Source: Reyranella sp.
Lineage (GTDB): Bacteria > Pseudomonadota > Alphaproteobacteria > Reyranellales > Reyranellaceae
Direction of reading: 5' to 3'
DNA: 64,000 bases
Assembly (NCBI RefSeq): GCF_030651995.1
Contig: NZ_JAUSBN010000041.1
Location: forward strand, 106,075 to 170,074
Under the pieces are notes generated by a model that had not been told where the DNA came from, made no database searches, and worked only from the letters and a program-made list of their open reading frames with translations. Positions 22,644 to 32,277 of the stretch are shown in pieces (position 1 is the first letter of the stretch; each line of letters begins with the position of its first letter). The position numbers and the translations under genes are program-made.

Positions 22644-24092
22644 ATGAACATGATCGTCGGTCTCGAATCCTGGACCCTGGCCCGGCCGGAAATCTTCCTC
22701 GCGGCGGCCACCGTGCTGCTGCTGATCTACGGCGTCGTCCGGGGTGAAATCGCCACCCCGTTCGTGTCGGTGGCGACCTCGGTGGCGCTGCTCGTGACGG
22801 CGGCGCTGCTGTTCCTGCCGTATCGCGAAGGGACGGCTTTCTCCTCGCTGTTCATCGTCGACCGTCTGACCGCGACCATGAAATCGATGGTGCTGGTGGG
22901 TTCCGCCATCGCCATCCTGATGTCGCGCGCCTATTTCGAGCAGGCCAAGGCCTGGCGGTTCGAGTATCCGATCCTGGTCGCCCTGGCGACGCTCGGCATG
23001 ATGCTGATGATCTCGGCCAACGACCTGATGGCGCTCTATGTCGGCCTCGAACTGCAGTCGCTGGCGCTCTACGTCATCGCCTCGTTCCAGCGCGACAGCG
23101 TCCGTTCGACCGAGGCCGGCGTGAAGTACTTCGTCCTGGGCTCGGTCGCCTCGGGCATGCTGCTGTTCGGCTCGTCGCTGATCTACGGCTTCTGCGGCGG
23201 CACGGCCTTCGTCCAGATCTCGGGTGCGCTGGCCGACGGCCGCGCGACCGAAATCGGCGTCATCATCGGCCTGGTGTTCGTGGTTGCCGGTCTCGCCTTC
23301 AAGGTCTCGGCCGTGCCGTTCCACATGTGGACGCCGGACGTCTACGAGGGCGCTCCGACGCCGGTGACGGCGCTGTTCGCGGTCGCCCCGAAGATCGCCG
23401 CCCTGTCGCTTTTGGTGTCGGTCCTGATGGGCCCGTTCAAGCCGCTGTTCGCGCAGTGGCAGCAGATCATCGTCGTGGCTTCGGTGCTCTCGATGGCGCT
23501 GGGTGCCTTCGCCGCGCTCCGCCAGCAGAACATCAAGCGTCTGATGGCCTATTCGTCGATCGGCAATGTCGGCTACATCCTGCTGGGCGTCGCCAGCGGC
23601 ACCGAGAAGGGCATCCAGGCGGTGGTCTTCTATCTCGCCATCTACCTGGTCATGACCCTGGGCGTCTTTGCCACCATCCTGATGATGAAGCGCCGCAACA
23701 TCATGGTCGAGCAGGTTTCCGATCTTGCGGGCCTCGCCCGCAGCCAGCCGATGATGGCGCTCGGCATGCTGATCTTCATGTTCTCGCTGGCCGGCATTCC
23801 GCCGCTCGCAGGCTTCTGGGGCAAGCTCTACATCTTCATGGCCGCGGTCGACGCCAAGCTGTTCGTCCCGGCGGTGCTGGGCGTTCTCGCGTCCGTGGTG
23901 GCCTCGTACTACTACCTGCGCATCGTGAAGGTGATGTACTTCGACGAGCCGGCCGAGGCGATCGACCGACCGTCCTTTGGCGTCAACCGCGTGGTTGCGC
24001 TGGCGGCCGCCTTCCTGATCGCGATCTTCTCGCTGGTTCCGCAGCCCCTGAGCCTGATCGCCGAAGCGGCCGCCAAGGGTCTGTTCCAGTGA
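22644..24092 (+). CDS. nuoN: NADH-quinone oxidoreductase subunit N
   Basis: A 482-residue antiporter-like proton-pumping subunit (ND2 family). The family core is SANDLMALYVGLELQSLALY, KVSAVPFHMWTPDVYEGAP and LAGIPPLAGFWGKLYIF. It is the last gene of the operon; birA follows with almost no gap and no terminator, so transcription probably continues into birA-coaX-rnj. Confidence 0.98.
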   Translation: MNMIVGLESWTLARPEIFLAAATVLLLIYGVVRGEIATPFVSVATSVALLVTAALLFLPYREGTAFSSLFIVDRLTATMKSMVLVGSAIAILMSRAYFEQAKAWRFEYPILVALATLGMMLMISANDLMALYVGLELQSLALYVIASFQRDSVRSTEAGVKYFVLGSVASGMLLFGSSLIYGFCGGTAFVQISGALADGRATEIGVIIGLVFVVAGLAFKVSAVPFHMWTPDVYEGAPTPVTALFAVAPKIAALSLLVSVLMGPFKPLFAQWQQIIVVASVLSMALGAFAALRQQNIKRLMAYSSIGNVGYILLGVASGTEKGIQAVVFYLAIYLVMTLGVFATILMMKRRNIMVEQVSDLAGLARSQPMMALGMLIFMFSLAGIPPLAGFWGKLYIFMAAVDAKLFVPAVLGVLASVVASYYYLRIVKVMYFDEPAEAIDRPSFGVNRVVALAAAFLIAIFSLVPQPLSLIAEAAAKGLFQ

Positions 24093-24097
24093 CCTCG

Positions 24098-24823
24098 ATG
24101 CCCGTCCTCCCGGACGGGTGGACGCTGGTCGCGCTCGAAAGCGTCGGCAGCACCAACGACGAGGCCATCCGTCACGCCGACGCCGGCGCTCCCGAAGGCA
24201 CGGTCGTCTGGGCGCGCGAGCAGTCGGGCGGCCGCGGTCGTCGGGGCCGTAACTGGGCCTCACCGGTCGGCAATCTCTACAGTTCCACCATCCTGCGGCC
24301 GGCTTGTCTGGCGCAGCGCGCTGCCGAACTGGGCTTCGTCGCCGCGCTCGCGGTCGGCGACCTCGTGCCGCCGGACCGCAGCGTTCGCCTGAAATGGCCC
24401 AACGATGTGCTGGTCGATGGCGGCAAGGTCGCGGGAATTCTGCTGGAAAGCGCGATCGGCCAGGACGGGCTGGTCGAGCATGTCGTGGCCGGCATCGGCG
24501 TGAACGTCACCTTCGCGCCGCAGCTTCCGGAGATGCGCTATCCCGGCGCGGCGCTGGGCGGGACGGTCGAGGCGGCGCTGGAGGGTCTCACGCGGGCGCT
24601 GGCGGCGCGCTTGGCGCAATGGCGCCAGGACGGGTTCGAGACGGTGCGCCGTGAATGGCTGGCGAAGGCGGGCCCTCTGGGAGCCGAGGTCGACGTCCGG
24701 CTGGGCGAGGGGCTGCTCCGGGGCCGGTTCGCCGGGCTGGACCGCGAGGGCGCACTCCTGCTGGATACGGCGGAGGGCCCTCGCAAGATCGTGTCGGGTG
24801 AATTGCTGGGCCGGGCGGCCTGA
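24098..24823 (+). CDS. birA: Biotin-[acetyl-CoA-carboxylase] ligase, monofunctional
   Basis: A 241-residue biotin protein ligase that attaches biotin to the carrier protein of acetyl-CoA carboxylase. Visible are SVGSTNDEA, the biotinyl-AMP loop GGRGRRGRNW and the core KWPNDVLVDGGKVAGILLE. The N-terminal helix-turn-helix of E. coli BirA is absent, so it is not the DNA-binding repressor form. The start is ATG at 24098; a GTG at 24089 overlapping the nuoN stop is possible and would add three residues. Confidence 0.95.
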   Translation: MPVLPDGWTLVALESVGSTNDEAIRHADAGAPEGTVVWAREQSGGRGRRGRNWASPVGNLYSSTILRPACLAQRAAELGFVAALAVGDLVPPDRSVRLKWPNDVLVDGGKVAGILLESAIGQDGLVEHVVAGIGVNVTFAPQLPEMRYPGAALGGTVEAALEGLTRALAARLAQWRQDGFETVRREWLAKAGPLGAEVDVRLGEGLLRGRFAGLDREGALLLDTAEGPRKIVSGELLGRAA

Positions 24824-24834
24824 GGAGGGCGGGA

Positions 24835-25605
24835 ATGCTGCTGGCCATCGACGTTGGCAATACCAACTCGAAGTTCGTCGTCTTCGATCATGACAGGATC
24901 GTCGCCGCGTGGCGCCTGCGCACCGAGTCCAAGCGCACGTCCGACGAGTATGCCGCCTGGGTGACGCAGCTCATGCACCTGCAGGGCTTCGATCCCAGGT
25001 CGATCAAGGGCGCGATCCTGGCCAGCGTCGTGCCGGCGGTGAACACGCACCTGCGGCGCCTCTGCGAGACCTACTTTCACAGCAAGCTGCTGATCGTCGG
25101 CGAACCCGACTGCGAGCTGGGCATCAAGGTCCTGATCGACCGGCCGGCTGAGGCGGGCGCCGACCGTCTGGTCGGCGTCATCGCCGGCCATACAAAGTAT
25201 GGCGGGCCGCTGATCACGATCGACTTCGGCAGCGCCACGACCTTCGACCTCGCCGACAAGGACGGCAACTTCATCGGTGGCGTGTTCGCGCCCGGAGTCG
25301 AGCTGACGATCGAGGCCTTCTATCTGATGACGGCGCGCCTGCCGCGCATCCGGGTCGAGAAGCCGGCCCAGGTGATCGGCAAGAGCACCGTGGCCAACAT
25401 GCAGTCGGGCATCTTCTGGGGCTATGTCGGGTTGATCGAGAGCCTAATCCGGCGCATCCGGGAGGAGTATGGCGAGCCCATGAAGGTGATCGCCACGGGC
25501 GGACTCGCCAGCGTGTTCAAGGACGAAATCGGATTGTTCGACTTCATCGAGCCCGACCTGATGTCGCTCGGCCTGCTGGAGATCTGGCGGCGCAACCGCG
25601 GATGA
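24835..25605 (+). CDS. coaX: Type III pantothenate kinase
   Basis: A 256-residue CoaX, the first enzyme of coenzyme A synthesis in organisms without CoaA. The ASKHA-fold phosphate loop DVGNTNSKF is at the N-terminus. Further motifs are DRPAEAGADRLV and TIDFGSATTFD. Its stop overlaps the ATG of rnj (ATGA), as often seen in alphaproteobacteria, where birA-coaX-rnj form a block. Confidence 0.97.
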   Translation: MLLAIDVGNTNSKFVVFDHDRIVAAWRLRTESKRTSDEYAAWVTQLMHLQGFDPRSIKGAILASVVPAVNTHLRRLCETYFHSKLLIVGEPDCELGIKVLIDRPAEAGADRLVGVIAGHTKYGGPLITIDFGSATTFDLADKDGNFIGGVFAPGVELTIEAFYLMTARLPRIRVEKPAQVIGKSTVANMQSGIFWGYVGLIESLIRRIREEYGEPMKVIATGGLASVFKDEIGLFDFIEPDLMSLGLLEIWRRNRG

Positions 25606-27254
25606 CGGTTCCCTCGAACGACGAGCTGCTCTTCCTGGCCCTCGGTGGGGCCGGCGAGATCGGCATGAACCTCAACCTCTACGGCACGGCCGGCAAATGG
25701 CTGATGGTCGATCTCGGCATCGGCTTCGCCGACAGTACGATGGCCGGCGTCGAGGTGGTAATGCCGGATCCGGCGTTCATTGTGGAGCGCCGCGACGACC
25801 TCGTCGGCATCGTGCTGACACATGCCCATGAAGACCATCTTGGTGCCGTCGCGGACCTCTGGCCGCGGCTCAAGGTACCGGTCTATGCGACGCCCTTCGC
25901 CGCCTCTGTCCTGAAGCGCAAATTGATCGACGCCGGCCTGCGGGACCAGGTTCCGGTCACCGAGATTCCGCTGGGGGGCAAGTTCAGCCTCGGGCCGTTC
26001 GAGCTTGAGATGATCACCATGACGCATTCGATCCTCGAGCCGAATGCGATGGCGATCCGCACGAAGTTCGGCACGGTCTTCCACACCGGCGACTGGAAGA
26101 TCGACCCGGATCCGCTGCTGGGCGACCTCACCGACGAGGCCATGCTGAAGCGCATCGGCGACGAAGGCGCGCTCGCGATGGTCTGCGACAGCACCAACGT
26201 CTTCGTGGAGGGCGAGGCCGGCTCCGAATCGAAGGTCCGCAGGAATCTCGAGAAACTCACGAAGGGGCACGCGGGCAGGGTGGCCGTCACCTGCTTCGCC
26301 TCCAATCTCGCCCGGGTCGAGAGCATCGCCCTGGCGGCGGTCGCGGCCGGCCGACACCCGGTCCTGTCGGGCCGCGCGCTCACTCGCATGCTCGAATCGG
26401 CCCAGGAATGCGGCTACCTGCTGGATTTCCCCGAATGCGTTCCCGAGAAGCAGGCGGGCTACCTGCCGCGCGACAAGGTGCTGTTCATCTGCACCGGCAG
26501 CCAGGGCGAGCCGCGAGCTTCCATGTCGAAGCTGGCCGGCGGCGAACATCGCGACCTTGTCCTCGAGGCCGGCGATACCGCCATCTTCTCGTCGCGGGTC
26601 ATCCCGGGGAACGAGCACTCGGTCGGGCGCCTGCAGAATTCTCTGATGGCCCGCGGGGTCAAGGTCATCACCGACCGGGAAGCCGACATCCACGTCTCGG
26701 GGCACCCGGCGCGGGACGAGCTGGTCCGGGTCTATCAGTGGGTCCGGCCCAAGATCGCCCTGCCAGTCCATGGCGAGGTGCGGCACATGATCGAGCATGC
26801 CGAACTGGCCCGAGCCTGCCAGGTGCCGGAAACCATCGTGGCGCCCAACGGCACGCTGGTGCGGCTGGCGCCGGGGCCGGCGGAAATCATCGACCATGTC
26901 TTTTCCGGCCGACTGGCACGCGACGGCGACGGGCTGATCCCGCTCGACGGCGAGTCGCTGCGCGAACGGCGCAAGCTCCTGTGGAACGGCGCGGCGGCGG
27001 CGACGCTGGTGGTGGACAAGCGCGGCAAGGCCCTGGCGCCCCCCAAGGTCTCGCTGCGCGGGATCGACGACGCAGGCGGCGAGCTGGAGGAGGCGATCGA
27101 GGACGCGCTGGCCGAGATGTTGGCCGACCTCAAGACCGCCGAACGCACCGACGACCGGCGCATCGAGGAGGCGGCCCGCCAGGCCGTCCGGCGCGTCGTG
27201 CGGGCGCACCTCGGCAAGAAGCCGTTGACGGACGTGCACATCGTCCGCATCTAA
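25602..27254 (+). CDS. rnj: Ribonuclease J
   Basis: A 550-residue metallo-beta-lactamase/beta-CASP ribonuclease acting in mRNA decay and rRNA maturation. The metal-binding motif is HAHEDHLGA (from about residue 73), followed by the HTGDWKID motif, a beta-CASP domain (GSQGEPRASMSKLA) and a C-terminal part with HGEVRHM. RNase J instead of, or beside, RNase E is known in alphaproteobacteria. It overlaps coaX by 4 bp. Confidence 0.96.
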   Translation: MTVPSNDELLFLALGGAGEIGMNLNLYGTAGKWLMVDLGIGFADSTMAGVEVVMPDPAFIVERRDDLVGIVLTHAHEDHLGAVADLWPRLKVPVYATPFAASVLKRKLIDAGLRDQVPVTEIPLGGKFSLGPFELEMITMTHSILEPNAMAIRTKFGTVFHTGDWKIDPDPLLGDLTDEAMLKRIGDEGALAMVCDSTNVFVEGEAGSESKVRRNLEKLTKGHAGRVAVTCFASNLARVESIALAAVAAGRHPVLSGRALTRMLESAQECGYLLDFPECVPEKQAGYLPRDKVLFICTGSQGEPRASMSKLAGGEHRDLVLEAGDTAIFSSRVIPGNEHSVGRLQNSLMARGVKVITDREADIHVSGHPARDELVRVYQWVRPKIALPVHGEVRHMIEHAELARACQVPETIVAPNGTLVRLAPGPAEIIDHVFSGRLARDGDGLIPLDGESLRERRKLLWNGAAAATLVVDKRGKALAPPKVSLRGIDDAGGELEEAIEDALAEMLADLKTAERTDDRRIEEAARQAVRRVVRAHLGKKPLTDVHIVRI

Positions 27255-27280
27255 AGGGCGCGCAGCCGCCGGAGAAGACC

Positions 27281-27685
27281 ATGATCGGACGCCTCAACCA
27301 CATCGCGATTGCCGTGCCCGACCTGGCCAAGGCGAGCGAACTCTACCGCACCGTGATGGGCGCCAAGGTGAGTGCGCCCAAGGAACAGCCGGCCCATGGC
27401 GTCACGGTGGTCTTTGTCGAGCTGCCGAACACCAAGATCGAACTCCTGCATCCGCTCGGCGAGAAGTCGCCGATCGCCAATTTCCTGGCCCGCAACGCCG
27501 ACGGTGGAATCCATCATGTCTGCTACGAGGTCGAGGACATCTACGCCGCCCGCGACAAGCTGAAGTCGCAGGGTGCGCGCGTTCTGGGCGATGGCGAACC
27601 CAAGATCGGCGCCCACGACAAGCCCGTGCTGTTCCTGCATCCCAAGGACTTCACCGGCACGCTGATCGAACTCGAGCAGGTCTGA
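27281..27685 (+). CDS. mce: Methylmalonyl-CoA epimerase
   Basis: A 134-residue glyoxalase-fold (VOC) enzyme that interconverts the (R) and (S) forms of methylmalonyl-CoA in propionate breakdown. It begins MIGRLNHIAIAVPDL with the first metal-binding histidine. Further on are IELLHPLGEKSPIANFL and GGIHHVCYEVEDI, and it ends GTLIELEQV. The frame is open upstream inside rnj, but the ATG at 27281 after GGAGAAGACC is clearly the start. Confidence 0.94.
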   Translation: MIGRLNHIAIAVPDLAKASELYRTVMGAKVSAPKEQPAHGVTVVFVELPNTKIELLHPLGEKSPIANFLARNADGGIHHVCYEVEDIYAARDKLKSQGARVLGDGEPKIGAHDKPVLFLHPKDFTGTLIELEQV

Positions 27686-27698
27686 GGAGCATCGCGCC

Positions 27699-27944
27699 AT
27701 GGGCTGGGCTTCCGGCATCATGGTCTACCTGGTGATCTGGTGGATCGCGCTATTCATGGTTTTGCCGCTGGGCGTGCGGCGCGTCGAAAACCCGGGCAGG
27801 GGCCAGGAAACGGGCGCGCCCGAGCGGCCGGACCTGCTTCGCAAGGCGATCATCACGACCATCCTGGCGGCGGTGCTTTGGATCGCCTTCTATGGCTTCT
27901 ACCAGCTGGATCTGCTGAGCTTCAGGCGGCTCGAGGGGTCCTGA
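27699..27944 (+). CDS. DUF1467 small membrane protein
   Basis: An 81-residue protein with two transmembrane segments, about residues 5-24 (SGIMVYLVIWWIALFMVLP) and 50-70 (IITTILAAVLWIAFYGFYQ), around a charged loop. The LPLGVRR-like end of helix 1 is typical of the DUF1467 family. Function is unknown. In alphaproteobacteria it usually lies between mce and proS, as here on the left side. A GAGGAGCATCGCGCC region precedes the ATG. Confidence 0.85.
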   Translation: MGWASGIMVYLVIWWIALFMVLPLGVRRVENPGRGQETGAPERPDLLRKAIITTILAAVLWIAFYGFYQLDLLSFRRLEGS

Positions 27945-27980
27945 GTAGCGCTGCCATGGGGCGCTCTTCCCAAAAGGAAA

Positions 27981-28001
27981 CGGCGGACCGATGGTCCGCC
28001 G
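27981..28001 (-). terminator. Rho-independent terminator, reading minus strand
   Basis: A perfect 9-bp stem, CGGCGGACC (27981-27989) with GGTCCGCCG (27993-28001). On the minus strand it is followed by TTTCCTTTT, so it best serves transcripts of the minus-strand permease. It also lies 36 bp after the DUF1467 gene and may stop plus-strand readthrough. The remaining ~200 bases to the permease stop hold nothing I recognise. Confidence 0.6.
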
Positions 28002-28200
28002 TCCTCTACCCCCGAAACTCGTCGTAGGCGGCTTGCGCCGCTCTCCTCCCTAAACCCGGACAGTGCCCAAGGCTGAGGCTGTTTAGCGTGCCGCTAATCG
28101 GTTGCCAAGACCTTTTCTTTCGATCCGACAGTCTTGGGCAGAAGAATCTTCAAGGCCCCGGTCGTTCGAGTACAAACTAATGTCCGTACCGTTTCCCTGT

Positions 28201-29493
28201 TCATACAATGACCATGTATTTGATCACGAACAGGACAGCGAGAATTGCCACGGCCGGATGTACATCGCGATAGCGGCCGGCGGCAATCTTGATGCCGGCG
28301 TACGAGATGAAGCCGAACGCGATGCCGTCGGCGATCGAGAAGGTGAAGGGCATGGCGATCGCCGCGATGACCGCCGGCGCCGCCTCGGTGACGTCGCTCC
28401 ATTCGACCTCGGTCAGGCCGCGCGCCATCAGGCAGGCGACGTAGAGCAGTGCCGGCGCGGTCGCATAGGCAGGGATCGACGCGGCAAGAGGCGAGAGGAA
28501 GAGCGCCAGCAGGAACAGCACGCCGACCGCCGCGGCTGTGAGGCCGGTGCGTCCGCCGGCATTGATGCCCAGCGCGCTCTCGATGTAGCTCGTCGTCGTC
28601 GAGGTGCCGGCCGCCGCGCCGAGCATGGCGGCGGCACTGTCGGAGATCAGGACGCCACGCAGCCGTGGCACGGTGCCGTCGGGTCGCATGAAGCCGCCGC
28701 GATGGGCCAGCGCGATCAGCGTGCCGGTATTGTCGAACAGGTCGACGAACAGGAAGGCGAAGACCACCGTCACGAGCCCGACCTGCAGGGCCCCCGAGAG
28801 ATCCATCTGGAGGAACACGGGCGCGATCGAGGGCGGAGTGTCGAAGATGCCCACGAACTTCTGCTGGCCGGCCAGGATGGAGATCGCCGTCACGACGAGA
28901 ATGCCGATGATCACGCCGCCCATGATGCGGCGGTGTTCGAGCGCGACGATGAGGACAAAGCCCAGCACCGCCATCACCACCGGCCAGCTCGTCATCTTTC
29001 CGTGGGTGACCAGCGTCGCCGGATGGGCGACCACGATGCCGGCATTCTTCAGGGCGATCAGCGCCAGGAACAGCCCGATGCCGGCCGCAATCGCCATCTT
29101 GAGTGACTTCGGGATCGCATTGACGATCCATTCGCGGATCGGCAGCACGCTGATGATCAGGAAGAGGACGCCTGAGATGAAGACGCAGCCCAGCGCGACC
29201 TGCCAGCTGTGGCCCATGCCGCCGACCACGCCGAAGGCGAAGTAGGCGTTGAGGCCCATGCCCGGAGCGAGAGCAATCGGATAGTTGGCGAGGAAAGCCA
29301 TCAGGAAGCAGCCGACCGCGGCCGCCACGCAGGTGGCGGCGAAAACCGCTCCGAAGGGCATCTTGGCCTCGGCCAGGATCGCCGGGTTGACGAAGATGAT
29401 GTAGGCCATCGCCAGGAATGTCGTCAGACCGGCGACCAGTTCGGTCCGGACGTTTGTCTTGTTCTCGCTCAGCTTGAAAAGTCGTTCCAGCAT
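28201..29493 (-). CDS. Guanine/hypoxanthine (NCS2, AzgA-type) purine permease
   Basis: A 430-residue inner-membrane transporter with 12-14 hydrophobic segments. Its family motifs are [20 protein letters not shown] near the N-terminus, [10 protein letters not shown], the [15 protein letters not shown] region and [15 protein letters not shown]. These are the AzgA/PbuG hallmarks for proton-driven uptake of adenine, guanine or hypoxanthine. The frame is open upstream, but ATG at 29493, preceded on the minus strand by GGGGGGAGCGGG, gives the family start. It is transcribed against all its neighbours and separates DUF1467 from proS, which normally adjoin. Confidence 0.92.
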   Translation of the reverse strand: MLERLFKLSENKTNVRTELVAGLTTFLAMAYIIFVNPAILAEAKMPFGAVFAATCVAAAVGCFLMAFLANYPIALAPGMGLNAYFAFGVVGGMGHSWQVALGCVFISGVLFLIISVLPIREWIVNAIPKSLKMAIAAGIGLFLALIALKNAGIVVAHPATLVTHGKMTSWPVVMAVLGFVLIVALEHRRIMGGVIIGILVVTAISILAGQQKFVGIFDTPPSIAPVFLQMDLSGALQVGLVTVVFAFLFVDLFDNTGTLIALAHRGGFMRPDGTVPRLRGVLISDSAAAMLGAAAGTSTTTSYIESALGINAGGRTGLTAAAVGVLFLLALFLSPLAASIPAYATAPALLYVACLMARGLTEVEWSDVTEAAPAVIAAIAMPFTFSIADGIAFGFISYAGIKIAAGRYRDVHPAVAILAVLFVIKYMVIV

Positions 29494-29632
29494 CCCGCTC
29501 CCCCCGAAAGTCGCGCCCAGTGTGCGGGCACATGGCTGTGAAAAGCCAGACGTGCCACCCGGTTTGCCTTTGGCCGACCCGTTCCCTACAGTCCGCCGCC
29601 ACCCCGATACCCGGACCGAGGACCGATTTCGC

Positions 29633-30946
29633 ATGCGCATGAGCCAGTACTTTCTGCCGACGATGAAGGAGACTCCGTCGGAAGCGCAGATCGTTTCGCA
29701 CCGGCTGATGCTGCGCGCCGGCCTCGTCCGCCAGACCAGCGCCGGCATCTATGCCTGGCTGCCGCTCGGCCTGCGCGTGCTGCGCAATATCGAGCGGATC
29801 GTGCGCGAGGAGCAGGACGGGGCAGGTGCCCAGGAAGTGCTGATGCCGACCATCCAGTCGGCCGACCTGTGGCGCGAGAGCGGCCGCTACGACGCCTATG
29901 GCCCCGAGATGCTGCGCATCAAGGACCGCCACGACCGCGAGATGCTCTACGGCCCGACCAACGAGGAGATGATCACGGTCCTCTTTCGCGACGGCGTGAA
30001 GAGCTACCGCGACCTGCCGAAGAACCTCTACCACATCCAGTGGAAGTTCCGGGACGAGGTCCGCCCGCGCTTCGGCGTGATGCGCGGCCGCGAGTTCCTG
30101 ATGAAGGACAATTACTCGTTCGACATCGACAAGGCCGGGGCCATCCATTCCTACAACAGGATGTTCGTGGCCTATCTGCGGACGTTTGCCCGCATGGGCC
30201 TGAAGGCAATTCCGATGCGCGCCGATACAGGCCCCATCGGGGGCGACCTCAGCCACGAATTCATCATCCTGGCGGAGACCGGCGAGAGCGCCGTGTTCTG
30301 CCACAAGGGGCTGGTCGACAAGGACATCCTCAGCCGCAAGATCGACTATTCGTCCGACCTGCAGGACATCGTGAACGAGTGGACGTCGCTCTATGCGGCG
30401 ACCGACGAGATGCACGACGCGAAGGCCTTCGAGGCGCTGCCCGAGAGCGAGCGCCTTGCCGCGCGCGGCATTGAGGTCGGCCACATCTTCTATTTCGGCA
30501 CCAAGTACTCCAAGCCGATGAACGCCGTGGTCGCCGGCCCCGGCGGCGAGCAGATCACGGTCGAGATGGGCTCCTACGGCATCGGCGTCTCGCGGCTGGT
30601 CGGCGGCATCATCGAGGCCAGCCACGACGATGCCGGCATCGTCTGGCCGGACGAGGTGGCACCCTTCAAGGTGGCGATCGTCAACCTGAAGCCGGACGAC
30701 GGCGCCGTCGGCGGCGCCTGCCAGAAGCTCTACGACGCGCTCAGCGCCAAGGGCGTGGACGTGCTGCACGACGATCGCGACATGCGGCCGGGTGGCAAGT
30801 TCGCCGACATGGACCTGATCGGCATCCCCTGGCAGGTCATCGTCGGCCCCAAGGGCCTGGCGGCCGGCAAGGTCGAGGTCAAGAACCGCAAGACCGGCGC
30901 CCGCGAGGAGCTGGCGCCCGAACAGGTTCTCGCGCGGTTCGGTTGA
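29633..30946 (+). CDS. proS: Prolyl-tRNA synthetase, short alphaproteobacterial form
   Basis: A 437-residue class II synthetase charging tRNA-Pro. Class II motifs are visible: [12 protein letters not shown] and EVLMPTIQ (motif 1 region), [21 protein letters not shown] in part (motif 2) and [13 protein letters not shown] (motif 3). The ~180-residue editing insertion of E. coli ProRS is missing, as in other alphaproteobacteria, which edit Ala-tRNA-Pro in trans. Two in-frame ATGs exist (29633, 29639); the first is used here. Confidence 0.97.
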   Translation: MRMSQYFLPTMKETPSEAQIVSHRLMLRAGLVRQTSAGIYAWLPLGLRVLRNIERIVREEQDGAGAQEVLMPTIQSADLWRESGRYDAYGPEMLRIKDRHDREMLYGPTNEEMITVLFRDGVKSYRDLPKNLYHIQWKFRDEVRPRFGVMRGREFLMKDNYSFDIDKAGAIHSYNRMFVAYLRTFARMGLKAIPMRADTGPIGGDLSHEFIILAETGESAVFCHKGLVDKDILSRKIDYSSDLQDIVNEWTSLYAATDEMHDAKAFEALPESERLAARGIEVGHIFYFGTKYSKPMNAVVAGPGGEQITVEMGSYGIGVSRLVGGIIEASHDDAGIVWPDEVAPFKVAIVNLKPDDGAVGGACQKLYDALSAKGVDVLHDDRDMRPGGKFADMDLIGIPWQVIVGPKGLAAGKVEVKNRKTGAREELAPEQVLARFG

Positions 30947-30966
30947 ACCGCGGACAGGGCTCTGCC

Positions 30967-32277
30967 ATGTCCTTTGCCGCCGAGCGCCTGATCGCCTTCC
31001 GCTTCCTGCGCGCCCGCCGCGAGGAGGGCTTCATTTCGGTGATCGCCGGCTTCTCGCTGATCGGCATCACGCTGGGCGTCGGCACGCTGATCGTCGTGAT
31101 GTCGGTGATGAACGGCTTTCGCGTCGAGATGCTGGCGCAGATGTCGAGCATCAGCGGCCAGCTGGGCGTCCAGTCCAATGGCGGCGCGCTCGAGCCCACG
31201 CCCGATTTTCTGAAGCGCCTGGCGGCCGTGCCGGGCGTCGAGTCCGCAACACCAACGGCCGAGGGCCAGCTCATGGCGGTCGCCGGCGACCGCGTTCGCG
31301 GGATCGTGCTGCGCGGCATGCGGCCCGACGATATCCGCAATCGCGCGCCGCTCGCGTCGGCGATCGAGGGATCGCCGGAGAGCCGCGAGCGCTATCGCAC
31401 GCTCTGCAAGGCGGAGGATGACAGGCCCATCGACTGGGGCACCCTCAAGGGCTTCGGCGACGACTTTACCGTGGTGGTAGGCCGGCGGCTGGCCGACCTT
31501 ATGAACCTGAAGGTCGGAGACAGGGTCCAGCTCGTGTCGCCGGTCTCCGTCGCGACGCCGCTTGGCGTCATGCCGCGTTCGGCCGCGGTCAAGGTCTCCG
31601 CGATCTTCTGCACCGGCATGTACGATTACGATTCCAACTTCGTGTACGCGCCGCTGCAGGACGCCCAGCACATGCTCAACCTCGGGCCCAACGTCACGGG
31701 CATCGAGGTTTTCGTGACGGACAAGGCCTCCCGGGCCGAGACGCGCCGGCTGCTCATGCAGGCGGTCGGGACGCAGGGCTGGGTCTTCGACTGGTTCCAG
31801 GCCAATGCCGGTTTCTTCTCGGCCGTCGTCGCCCAGACCAACATGATCTTCCTGGTCCTGACGATGATCGTGCTGGTCGCGGCGTTCAACATCGTGTCCA
31901 GCCTGGTCATGCTGGTGCGGACAAAGACGGCGGACATCGCCATCCTGCGCACCATGGGTGCCAGCCGGGCGACCATCATGCGGATCTTCCTGCTCGACGG
32001 GCTGTCGATCGGCGGTGCGGGGACGATCCTCGGGGTCGTCCTGGGCCTCGCCTTCGCCCGCAACATCGAGGCGATCCGGCAGTGGCTGCAGCGGACCTTC
32101 GACATCGTGCTGTTCGACCAGACCCTCTATCTGCTGGCCGAATTGCCGTCGCGGATCGAGTGGAGCGAGGTCGCAGGCATTGCGGTCATGGCGCTGGTGT
32201 TCGCGCTGCTGGCCTCGATCTATCCGGCGGCCCGCGCGGCGCGCCTCGATCCCGTCGAGGGCCTGCGACGTGAGTGA
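30967..32277 (+). CDS. lolC: Lipoprotein-releasing system transmembrane protein, LolC/LolE family (first copy)
   Basis: A 436-residue FtsX-type membrane subunit of the LolCDE transporter, which extracts lipoproteins from the inner membrane for delivery to LolA. It has the N-terminal segment ERLIAFRFLRARREEGFISVI, a first membrane helix, a large periplasmic domain (to about residue 280) and three C-terminal helices with [17 protein letters not shown] chose ATG at 30967 over an upstream TTG. Its end overlaps the second copy by 8 bp. Confidence 0.93.
   Translation: MSFAAERLIAFRFLRARREEGFISVIAGFSLIGITLGVGTLIVVMSVMNGFRVEMLAQMSSISGQLGVQSNGGALEPTPDFLKRLAAVPGVESATPTAEGQLMAVAGDRVRGIVLRGMRPDDIRNRAPLASAIEGSPESRERYRTLCKAEDDRPIDWGTLKGFGDDFTVVVGRRLADLMNLKVGDRVQLVSPVSVATPLGVMPRSAAVKVSAIFCTGMYDYDSNFVYAPLQDAQHMLNLGPNVTGIEVFVTDKASRAETRRLLMQAVGTQGWVFDWFQANAGFFSAVVAQTNMIFLVLTMIVLVAAFNIVSSLVMLVRTKTADIAILRTMGASRATIMRIFLLDGLSIGGAGTILGVVLGLAFARNIEAIRQWLQRTFDIVLFDQTLYLLAELPSRIEWSEVAGIAVMALVFALLASIYPAARAARLDPVEGLRRE

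Noticed and set aside
21083..24263. Two long minus-strand open frames opposite nuoM and nuoN
   Set aside because: Composition is extreme (His/Arg/Gln/Asp), caused by reading hydrophobic nuo codons in antisense. No start site or domain supports them.
25422..27239. A 605-codon minus-strand open frame opposite rnj
   Set aside because: Shadow of rnj and coaX, without motifs.
28094..30769. An 891-codon minus-strand open frame across the permease and proS
   Set aside because: It spans two oppositely oriented real genes in another frame. The permease frame has clear family motifs and this one has none.
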